DNA of 6,050 nt from an uncultured Angelakisella sp. (GTDB taxonomy: Bacteria; Bacillota; Clostridia; Oscillospirales; Ruminococcaceae), in assembly GCA_937914895.1 (NCBI GenBank), contig CALGIL010000361.1, positions 1 through 6,050 on the forward strand, in the 5' to 3' direction. Below the pieces are notes generated by a model, which saw only the letters and a list, made by a program, of their open reading frames with translations, was not told the DNA's origin and ran no database searches. Position numbers and translations under genes: made by a program. This document shows positions 1-5,548 of this stretch, piece after piece. The first letter of the stretch is position 1; each line of letters starts with the position of its first letter.

Positions 1-51
1 GACACAGGCCCCCGGAGGGCAAAGGAGGCTGGGACCACGCCCCAAAAGGTA

Positions 52-97
52 AAAAAGAATAAAAGCAAAGGGCGGAGCCATGGCTCCGCCCTTTGCT
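52..97 (-). terminator. Intrinsic terminator of the M23 peptidase gene
   Basis: Positions 64-97 are a perfect 34-bp inverted repeat centred on CCATGG, with arms of 17 bases and no unpaired loop bases in the duplex form. As RNA a few central bases would open to form the loop. Read on the minus strand, the hairpin is followed at once by a T-rich tract (63-52, TTTTATTCTTTTTT). It starts 13 bases past the stop codon of the minus-strand peptidase gene. Hairpin plus T-tract in that order fits a Rho-independent terminator. On the plus strand no T-tract follows, so it is not expected to work in that direction. Confidence 0.9.
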
Positions 98-110
98 GCC
101 TGGATGGTTG

Positions 111-2759
111 TTACCAGCCCCAAATACCCGTATATACATTCCCGATATAGGATGCCGGGTTCATTACCTGGCCGTAATACTTAATCTCAAAATGACAGTG
201 GTTTCCGGTGGCGTTGCCGGTCCGGCCCACGCCGCCCAGGTACTGGCCCTGCTCCACATACTGGCCCACCTGGACCGCCACGCTGGACATGTGGGCGTAC
301 CGGGTAATATAGCCGTCGCCGTGGTTGATGACCACCTGCTTGCCGTAGGGCCACTGGACCCAGTTGACGGCAGTGGTGACAATCCCGCCCCGGGAGGCCC
401 GGATGGGTGTGCCGGCCTGGGTCGCAATATCCATGCCGGTGTGGTATGCATATCCGTACAGACCCGCGCTGACATATCCGCCCTCCACCGGCCACAGGAA
501 GCTGCCGGAGGTGTCCACGCCGGGGGTCAGCTGCATGACGATGGCCTTGGTGCCCCGGGCAACACGCTGGTTCACCGGATCGCGGACCGTCTCCACGTCC
601 ACCCGGCGTTCGCTGACCTTTTCGCCGTCAACGTAGGTGACGTCCGACGTCACCTCCTGGGTGCCGGGGATGCCGGAGGAGATGGTCTGCTGCCAGCCCT
701 CCACCCGGTCGCTGTTGTCCACATAGTCGGTGCCAAAGGGGATTTCCTCGTCGTACACCTCCCGCCAGGTCACCTGGATGCCAAGGCCCGGGTCCACCCG
801 GTTCACCAGCAGCTCCTCCCCCTGGACCAGGGGTGCCGCCGCGTAGACCATGGTCTGGATGGCGGCGCCGTCGCCGCTGCCGGTGTCTGTGGCCGCCTTC
901 TCGTCCGCGCTTGCCTCGGCATCGGCGTCGGCCTCCACCCGGCGGCTCAGGGCGGGGTTCAGGGACAAAATCTGCTCCTCGCTGGTGTTGTACCGCTTGG
1001 CAATGTCGGCAAGGCTTTCGCCCTCCTTGACGGTGTGCACTGTCTCCAGCGGCTGGTCGGAGTTAAGGGTGTCGCGGATCTCGGTCAGGCTGCGCACCGA
1101 GCTGGTGGGGTAGACGCCGTTTTTTACCGAGATGTTTTTAATAAATTGCACCGTCTCGTGGTCGCGGCCGGTGCGGTAGCTTTCCAGCAGGCCGTCCAAA
1201 TACATCAAAAACTCCCGGCCGTCCTGGACGGCGCCCAAAAAGACCCCCTCCACATAGACGCCGTCGGCGCTTTCCACCTCGTTGTTGGATACCTCTAAAA
1301 TCTTGCTGGCCAGGGCCTCCTGGTCCATCAGGGACCCCGGCTGGACCACCGTCAGCTGGAAGGAGGGAGGGTTGTTTTCGGGGGAGAGGTACTCCTCGTC
1401 AATCAGACGCTCCCGCACCGACCGCTGGGCGGCGTAAAAGACGTTTTCGTCGGTGATAAAGCCCAGTTGATGCCCGGAGTATTCCACCGACAGGCCGTAG
1501 GTCAGACTGCTGAAATACAGGACGCAGGCCGCCAGAATGGTACACCCCACAATGGGCGCCAAAAAGTTGGCAATGCGGTTAAGCGGCAGACCCAAGGACC
1601 CCAGATACCGCCGGACAATGCGCGGGGGGGTCTGGTTCTCCGGGGCGTTCCCCTCCGCCCGCGCGGCCTTGGCGGCTGTCAAATCCCGGCGCAGCTGCCC
1701 GGTTTTCCGGGAGATGTCCCGGTAGGGGAAGAGGGTGGAATCCGAAAAACGTTCCCACAGCGAGGTCAGGCGCTGGCGCTTTTGCTGCCAAAAGGCGGGA
1801 ATCCGCTGGGACAGCACCTGAGAAAGCCCCCCGGCCCACCGCCGCAGGGAGCGGGTGGACCGCAGGATCTGCACCCCCAAAAAGTAGGATTCATCGTAGG
1901 CCCACTCCACATACGGGCGGGCCTGCCCCACAAGGCTCTGGCCCAGGTCCCGCAGGGCCGGGACGTTTATCCCATGCTTGGCGGCGGGCGCCAGGGCCGT
2001 TCCCGGGGCGGCCGCCAAAGCGGGCTCCGCCCCCCGTGGGGCGGGCAGGTCCGCCTTTGCCGCCGCGGCCGCCGGTGCGGGCCGGGCCGGCGTATCTTCC
2101 CGGGCCTTTCGCCCAAAGGGAAGGGACTTCTGGGTTTTCTGCTTCTTTTGTCTTTTGTGTTTGGGCTTTTCCGCCGCCTGCGCGGGGATGACCTGCAGCT
2201 CCGGCGCGGGGACGGCTTCCGCCTCGGGTGCGGGGGCGGCCTCCCCTTCGGGGACTGCTTCGGCGTCGGGGGCGGCTTCCGCCTCCGGGACGGCCTGGGG
2301 GGCCGGTACCTCCAGCTGAAGTGCCGCGCTGGACTGGGAGAGGACGGGGGAGGGGGCTCTGGCTTCGTCCGTCCTTGGGGCCGGGGCCTGCCCGGGGGCC
2401 TGGTCCGGGGCTGCCGCCCCTGATGCCTCGGGGACCTCCCGCGCCGGGTCCGGAAAGGGGAGCACCTTGGCGGGGGCGTGTTCCTCCGGGGCCTGCCCGG
2501 CGGGGGCCGGGGCCGCGGCATGGGAGGCGCGGCCCCTTGCATATCTTCCTTCTTTGGGGCTGCCAATATCCCGGATCAGCCGGGAAAAGACAGAGCCCCC
2601 CTGATTTTTCTGCTGGGGTTCCTTGGCCTCGGCGGATTCCGGGGCCGAAGGAGCGTCTTCGTCGGTGTGGGCGGCGTACTGGGCCAGCAGTTCTTCATAT
2701 GCCAGGTCGTCTGGAGATTTGTTCCAGCCGGTCCGGCCAAGTTCGGGCTTCTGCGCCAA
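111..2759 (-). CDS. Membrane-anchored LysM-G5-M23 cell-wall peptidase
   Basis: The 882-residue product is predicted to be a type II membrane protein with a peptidoglycan endopeptidase domain outside the cell. Residues 1-60 carry a short hydrophilic head. Residues about 75-260 are disordered and rich in Ala, Pro and Glu, with a basic patch at 199-219. Residues 265-395 are basic, Trp-containing and probably helical. The single membrane segment is about 396-418. Residues 420-570 hold two similar segments (about 424-450 and 501-525, each with a G-x-x-LG core). LysM starts at 573 and is interrupted by an acidic insert (about 608-640) before its last strand. G5 is about 661-738. The M23 domain is about 757-874 and has HxxxD (H773, D777) and HxH (H854, H856), with H823 in YAHM. 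In LytM-type enzymes the first His and Asp and the last His bind zinc, and the other two His are catalytic, so it should be active. The start is TTG: the first internal Met is residue 478, past the membrane segment, and AAAGGAG lies 10 bases upstream. LysM and G5 domains are known to bind N-acetylglucosamine-containing polymers. The cellular role (growth, division or sporulation) is not shown by the sequence. Confidence 0.93.
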   Translation of the reverse strand: MAQKPELGRTGWNKSPDDLAYEELLAQYAAHTDEDAPSAPESAEAKEPQQKNQGGSVFSRLIRDIGSPKEGRYARGRASHAAAPAPAGQAPEEHAPAKVLPFPDPAREVPEASGAAAPDQAPGQAPAPRTDEARAPSPVLSQSSAALQLEVPAPQAVPEAEAAPDAEAVPEGEAAPAPEAEAVPAPELQVIPAQAAEKPKHKRQKKQKTQKSLPFGRKAREDTPARPAPAAAAAKADLPAPRGAEPALAAAPGTALAPAAKHGINVPALRDLGQSLVGQARPYVEWAYDESYFLGVQILRSTRSLRRWAGGLSQVLSQRIPAFWQQKRQRLTSLWERFSDSTLFPYRDISRKTGQLRRDLTAAKAARAEGNAPENQTPPRIVRRYLGSLGLPLNRIANFLAPIVGCTILAACVLYFSSLTYGLSVEYSGHQLGFITDENVFYAAQRSVRERLIDEEYLSPENNPPSFQLTVVQPGSLMDQEALASKILEVSNNEVESADGVYVEGVFLGAVQDGREFLMYLDGLLESYRTGRDHETVQFIKNISVKNGVYPTSSVRSLTEIRDTLNSDQPLETVHTVKEGESLADIAKRYNTSEEQILSLNPALSRRVEADADAEASADEKAATDTGSGDGAAIQTMVYAAAPLVQGEELLVNRVDPGLGIQVTWREVYDEEIPFGTDYVDNSDRVEGWQQTISSGIPGTQEVTSDVTYVDGEKVSERRVDVETVRDPVNQRVARGTKAIVMQLTPGVDTSGSFLWPVEGGYVSAGLYGYAYHTGMDIATQAGTPIRASRGGIVTTAVNWVQWPYGKQVVINHGDGYITRYAHMSSVAVQVGQYVEQGQYLGGVGRTGNATGNHCHFEIKYYGQVMNPASYIGNVYTGIWGW

Positions 2760-2769
2760 CGACAGTCAG

Positions 2770-2776
2770 CTCCTTT
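2770..2776 (-). promoter_or_regulatory. Ribosome binding site deciding a TTG start
   Basis: On the minus strand AAAGGAG is followed by 10 bases and then TTG at 2759-2757. This is the only well-placed Shine-Dalgarno sequence near the beginning of the peptidase frame, and it supports a non-ATG start. Confidence 0.8.
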
Positions 2777-2802
2777 CCTGGTAAGGCTGCGTATACATGG
2801 GT

Positions 2803-2831
2803 ACTATAGCATTTTATGGGGGGAAAAGCAA
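2803..2831 (-). promoter_or_regulatory. Probable sigma-A promoter of the M23 peptidase gene
   Basis: On the minus strand TTGCTT (2831-2826) is followed by a 17-base spacer and TATAGT (2808-2803). The -10 matches the consensus at five of six positions and the -35 at three of six. Transcription would start near 2796, giving a leader of about 36 bases that contains the ribosome binding site. It lies downstream of the thrS terminator, so the peptidase gene is probably its own transcription unit. A TACAAT at 2853-2848 is an alternative -10 but has no -35 at a good distance. Confidence 0.6.
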
Positions 2832-2959
2832 GTTTGCCATCCCCCTTATTGTAGCGCGCGCCGCGGGGCTTTGTGTGAACCCGCTGTTAAGAAGACGCGG
2901 GGGAAAGATGGACTTGCTGTGTGGGCCTGTCGAAAAAAGGAAAAACCGGGCCAAATTGG

Positions 2960-2987
2960 AAAAGGCCGGGACCAAAGGTCCCGGCCT
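2960..2987 (-). terminator. Intrinsic terminator of thrS
   Basis: The minus strand forms a perfect GC-rich hairpin with 10-bp arms (2986-2977 and 2973-2964), extended by one A-T pair, around a three-base TTT loop. It is followed by TTTT (2963-2960) and, a little further on, by more T-rich runs (about 2945-2934). It lies about 56 bases past the thrS stop codon. The plus strand lacks a T-tract after the same hairpin, so the orientation is clear. Confidence 0.88.
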
Positions 2988-3042
2988 CTTCCGTGGAAAG
3001 CACTGCCGGGCTTGCCCCGCGGCGGAGTAAGGGAGTGCCCCT

Positions 3043-4950
3043 TTATACCGACAGGGCCCGGGTGCGGATTTCCTCCAAAAGCCCTGCGAGAAAGTCCCCG
3101 GTATCCATGGCGCCCCGGTCCCCGTCCTGGCGGGCGCGCACCGACACGGTGCCGTCGGATTCCTCTTTTTCGCCCACCACCAGCATATAGGGGACCCTTT
3201 GCAGCTGGGCCTCCCGGATTTTGTAGCCGATTTTTTCGGGGCGCAGGTCCTGCTCCACCCGGACGCCGGCGTCAAAAAGCCGCTGGTATACCTTGCCCGC
3301 GTAGTCGGCGTATTTTTCCGACACGGGGATGACCCGCGCCTGCACCGGCGCCAGCCAGGTGGGAAAGGCCCCGGCAAAGTGCTCGATGAGGATGCCGATG
3401 AACCGCTCCACCGACCCAAAGGCCACCCGGTGGATCATGATGGGGCGGTGCTTTTCGCCGTCGGCCCCCACATATTCCAGCTCAAACCGCTCGGGCAGCT
3501 GGTAGTCCAGCTGGATGGTGCCGCACTGCCAGGTCCGGCCGATGCTGTCCTCCAGGTGAAAGTCGATTTTGGGGCCGTAAAAGGCGCCGTCCCCCTCGTT
3601 GATGATATAGGGCTTGCCCAGCTCCTCCAGGGCGGACTTTAAGCCGCCCGTGGCGGCGTCCCAGTCCTCCAGGCTGCCCATGTGGTCCTCGGGCATGGTG
3701 CTCAGCTCGATGTGGTACTTAAAGCCGAACAGGTTGTATACCTCGTCAATCAGGGCGGCCGCCGCCTTGACCTCGGACTTAATCTGGTCCCGGGCGATAA
3801 AGATATGGGCGTCGTCCTGGGTAAAGCACCGCACCCGCATCAGGCCGTGGAGGGCGCCGGAAAGCTCGTGGCGGTGCACCAGGCCCAACTCCGCCAGGCG
3901 CAGGGGCAGGTCCCGGTAGGAGTGTGGCTGGGTCTCGTACACCATGATGCTGCCGGGGCAGTTCATGGGCTTGATGGCATAGTCCGTCTCGTCGATGACG
4001 GTGGTGTACATATTCTCTTTGTAATGGGCCCAGTGGCCGGATTTTTCCCACAGCTGGCGGTTGAGGATGATGGGGGTGCTGATTTCGTCGTAGCCGCTGC
4101 GGCGGTGGATCTCCCGCCAGTAGTCGATAAGCTGGTTTTTGACAATCATGCCGTTTGGCAGGAAGAAGGGAAAGCCGGGGCCCTCGTCCAGGATGGTAAA
4201 CAGGCCCAGCTCCTTGCCCAGGCGGCGGTGGTCCCGCTTTTTGGCCTCCTCCATCCGCGCCAGGTATTCGTCCAGCAGGGACTTTTTGGGAAAGGAGGTG
4301 CCGTACACCCGGCAGAGCATCTTGTTTTTCTCGCTGCCCCGCCAGTAGGCCCCGGTGGAGGAGGTAAGCCTGACGGCCTTGACGGGGCCGGTGCTGTACA
4401 GGTGGGGCCCCGCGCACAGGTCCACAAAGTCCCCCTGGCGGTAAAAGCTGATGGCCTCCCCCTTGCCGGCGTGCTCCTCAATCAGCTCCAGCTTATAGGG
4501 CTGGTCCTTCATCAGCGCCCTTGCTTCCTCCACCGTCCGCTCAAACCGGGTAATCTCCAGGTCCTCCTTGACAATGGCCCGCATTTCCGCCTCAATTTTT
4601 TCCAGGTCCTGGGGGGTAAAGGGGGTCTCCACGTCAAAGTCGTAGTAAAAGCCGTTGTCGATGGCGGGCCCAATGGCAAACTTGGCGCCGGGGTACAGCC
4701 GCATGACCGCCTGGGCCAGAATGTGGGAGGTGGTGTGGCGGAAGGCCCAGGCCCCGTCCTTGTCGTCAAAGGTAAGAATTTCCAAAGCGGCGTCGCGGTC
4801 CAGCACCGTCCGCAGGTCCCTTAGCTGGCCGTCGATGCGGGCGGCGGTGGCATTTCGGAACAGGCCCATGCTCAGGTCCTTGGCAATGTCCCCCGCCGAC
4901 AGGGGATGGTCGTACTCCTTATAGGAGCCGTCCTTCAGTGTGATCTTCAT
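3043..4950 (-). CDS. thrS: Threonine--tRNA ligase
   Basis: Threonyl-tRNA synthetase (class II, cytoplasmic) joins threonine to tRNA-Thr using ATP. The product is 635 residues, close to the E. coli length of 642, and appears complete. Residues 1-61 are the TGS domain. Residues about 62-225 are the editing domain, with HTTSH (H72, H76), C179 in DLCAGPH, and H183; this domain removes serine charged by mistake. The catalytic core covers about 240-530, with motif 2 at 360-384 (RHELSG...FTQDDAHIF) and motif 3 at 507-524. The expected zinc ligands are C331 (in NCPGS), H382 and H507. The anticodon-binding domain is about 535-630. The frame stays open upstream to 5184, but ATG at 4950-4948 is the real start: it opens the conserved TGS sequence (MKITLKDGS), AGGAGG lies 7 bases upstream, and the extension would run into the T-box leader. 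Expression is probably set by that leader and ends at the hairpin downstream. No missing residue or frameshift is seen. Confidence 0.98.
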   Translation of the reverse strand: MKITLKDGSYKEYDHPLSAGDIAKDLSMGLFRNATAARIDGQLRDLRTVLDRDAALEILTFDDKDGAWAFRHTTSHILAQAVMRLYPGAKFAIGPAIDNGFYYDFDVETPFTPQDLEKIEAEMRAIVKEDLEITRFERTVEEARALMKDQPYKLELIEEHAGKGEAISFYRQGDFVDLCAGPHLYSTGPVKAVRLTSSTGAYWRGSEKNKMLCRVYGTSFPKKSLLDEYLARMEEAKKRDHRRLGKELGLFTILDEGPGFPFFLPNGMIVKNQLIDYWREIHRRSGYDEISTPIILNRQLWEKSGHWAHYKENMYTTVIDETDYAIKPMNCPGSIMVYETQPHSYRDLPLRLAELGLVHRHELSGALHGLMRVRCFTQDDAHIFIARDQIKSEVKAAAALIDEVYNLFGFKYHIELSTMPEDHMGSLEDWDAATGGLKSALEELGKPYIINEGDGAFYGPKIDFHLEDSIGRTWQCGTIQLDYQLPERFELEYVGADGEKHRPIMIHRVAFGSVERFIGILIEHFAGAFPTWLAPVQARVIPVSEKYADYAGKVYQRLFDAGVRVEQDLRPEKIGYKIREAQLQRVPYMLVVGEKEESDGTVSVRARQDGDRGAMDTGDFLAGLLEEIRTRALSV

Positions 4951-4957
4951 AAGTTTC

Positions 4958-4963
4958 CCTCCT
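4958..4963 (-). promoter_or_regulatory. thrS ribosome binding site
   Basis: A full AGGAGG on the minus strand lies 7 bases before the ATG at 4950-4948. It fixes the thrS start and rules out the longer open frame reaching to 5184. Confidence 0.92.
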
Positions 4964-4977
4964 GTAAATTGATGGGG

Positions 4978-4994
4978 CGGCGCCGGCGGCGCCG
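4978..4994 (-). other. GC-only hairpin in the thrS leader tail
   Basis: Two adjacent copies of the 9-mer GGCGCCGCC on the minus strand allow a 7-bp all-GC hairpin with a three-base loop (4994-4988 pairing with 4984-4978). It sits between the T-box terminator and the ribosome binding site, ending about 15 bases before AGGAGG. No T-tract follows, so it is not a terminator. It might affect translation or protect the transcript, but nothing in the sequence proves a function. Confidence 0.45.
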
Positions 4995-5049
4995 AAAAAT
5001 TCCCGTGATGATGGGGGCCCGGCAGAGATTCAGGCCCGCCGGAAAACAC

Positions 5050-5082
5050 AAAAAACGCCCCACCCCAAAACAGGGTGAGACG
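5050..5082 (-). terminator. T-box-controlled terminator in the thrS leader
   Basis: On the minus strand CGTCTCACCC (5082-5073) pairs with GGGTGGGGCG (5065-5056), giving a 10-bp stem with two G-U pairs and a loop of about seven bases. Six T follow directly (5055-5050). It lies right after the T-box motif and about 100 bases before the thrS start codon, as expected for the expression platform of a transcriptional T-box. Forming the antiterminator would use part of the 5' arm region and prevent this hairpin. Confidence 0.9.
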
Positions 5083-5312
5083 ACGTCCCACGGTTCCACC
5101 TGTGCTGCACGGAACAAACGCCCCGCGCCACTCGATATTGGATGATAACGCTGTCCGAAGCGGCGGTGTTCGCCAAAGCTGCACCGCACTCGGGAGGTGG
5201 TACCGCGCGTTCCTTTGGGGCCCTGCCCCCGGTTTCAGCCTGTGCCGGGGGTTCTCTGTGGGGTCCGCACCGTGGAAAAAAGCGGGTCCTCCGTCTGCGC
5301 ATTTAGGATATT
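5050..5312 (-). promoter_or_regulatory. T-box riboswitch (tRNA-Thr sensor) upstream of thrS
   Basis: T-box leaders bind a specific tRNA and let transcription continue when that tRNA is uncharged. All on the minus strand, this leader shows: a Stem I apical hairpin with 7-bp arms (5251-5245 and 5232-5226), an AGAGA motif just before it (5257-5253), and GCTGAAACC in its loop and 3' arm (5239-5231); a basal helix of GGAGG (5292-5288) with CCTCC (5197-5193); the core T-box motif AGGTGGAACCGTG (5101-5089); then the intrinsic terminator. The best specifier candidate is ACC (5201-5199), a threonine codon followed by A just before the basal helix. The TGGA of the T-box should pair with a tRNA end of UCCA. 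The motif, terminator and gene order are seen directly. The fold and specifier were worked out by eye and are less certain. Confidence 0.9.
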
Positions 5313-5318
5313 AGCTGC

Positions 5319-5347
5319 ATTCTAGCACCGAACGCCGCCGCTGTCAA
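5319..5347 (-). promoter_or_regulatory. thrS promoter
   Basis: On the minus strand a consensus TTGACA (5347-5342) is followed by a 17-base spacer and TAGAAT (5324-5319), five of six matches to the -10 consensus. Transcription would start near 5312, just upstream of T-box Stem I, which fits the leader start. It points away from the rny promoter. Confidence 0.85.
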
Positions 5348-5373
5348 CCGCCTTTTTGTGCTGCCGCCGGGGT

Positions 5374-5399
5374 AAAAATGCGTAAAAATGTGCGAAAAA
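5374..5399. other. Three phased A5 tracts between divergent promoters
   Basis: On the plus strand runs of five A begin at 5374, 5384 and 5395, about one helical turn apart, within a degenerate 10-base repeat (two copies of GTAAAAATG, then GCGAAAAAC). A-tracts phased in this way are known to bend DNA. The block lies roughly midway between the two start sites, about 60-85 bases upstream of each. A role in promoter activation or protein binding is an inference. Confidence 0.5.
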
Positions 5400-5424
5400 C
5401 AGTGATTTGGCGGGCGCTGCCGTA

Positions 5425-5453
5425 TTGACTTTTATACAGTAAAAAGATACAAT
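5425..5453 (+). promoter_or_regulatory. rny promoter
   Basis: TTGACT (5425-5430), a 17-base spacer and TACAAT (5448-5453) match the sigma-A consensus at five of six positions in each hexamer. Transcription would start near 5460, leaving a 5' leader of about 89 bases before the rny start codon. The region is AT-rich compared with its surroundings. Confidence 0.85.
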
Positions 5454-5528
5454 AATGTGGGCAATTATAGGAATGTTCTATTGTTTTACTGGGACTTTTC
5501 GTATATTTTATCCAAAAATCTAACAGAT

Positions 5529-5540
5529 AGGAGGACGGAG
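5529..5540 (+). promoter_or_regulatory. rny ribosome binding site (two candidates)
   Basis: AGGAGG at 5529-5534 is strong but ends 14 bases before the ATG at 5549. GGAG at 5537-5540 is weaker but spaced 8 bases. Either or both may be used. The start codon is still clear, because the protein from 5549 begins with the short N-terminal membrane segment expected of RNase Y. Confidence 0.7.
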
Positions 5541-5548
5541 AATCGACG

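Noticed and set aside
2220..2340. Possible tandem DNA repeat with GCCTC/GCTTC units
   Set aside because: It encodes the Ala/Glu/Pro-rich linker of the peptidase and is explained by repeated codons. The copies are too degenerate for a distinct repeat element.
93..2423. Long plus-strand open frames (93-1298 and 1467-2423) opposite the peptidase gene
   Set aside because: They are antisense to a clear gene, rich in Gly, Ala, Pro and Arg as expected from high-GC shadow frames, and show no domain or convincing ribosome binding site.
2228..3332. Plus-strand open frames crossing the peptidase/thrS spacer
   Set aside because: They run through the peptidase promoter, the thrS terminator and the 3' end of thrS, have Pro/Arg/Gly-rich translations and show no recognisable domain.
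3682..4824. 380-codon plus-strand open frame opposite thrS
   Set aside because: It is antisense to an unambiguous thrS and its translation is low complexity (Val, Gly, Leu, His-rich), typical of a shadow frame.
4951..5184. N-terminal extension of the thrS frame
   Set aside because: The extra residues are not like any synthetase sequence and would be translated from the T-box leader, across its terminator. ATG at 4950 with AGGAGG fits the family N-terminus.
5196..5207. GGTGGTACCGCG on the plus strand, a textbook match to the T-box core motif
   Set aside because: It lies on the strand opposite to thrS and is not followed by a terminator with a T-tract. The GGTACC palindrome makes the match readable on this strand. 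The minus strand carries the true motif (5101-5089), terminator, Stem I and gene in the right order.
5481..5509. Second possible rny promoter, TTGTTT then 17 bases then TATTTT
   Set aside because: Both hexamers are weak in an AT-rich stretch where chance matches are likely. The promoter at 5425-5453 is much better.
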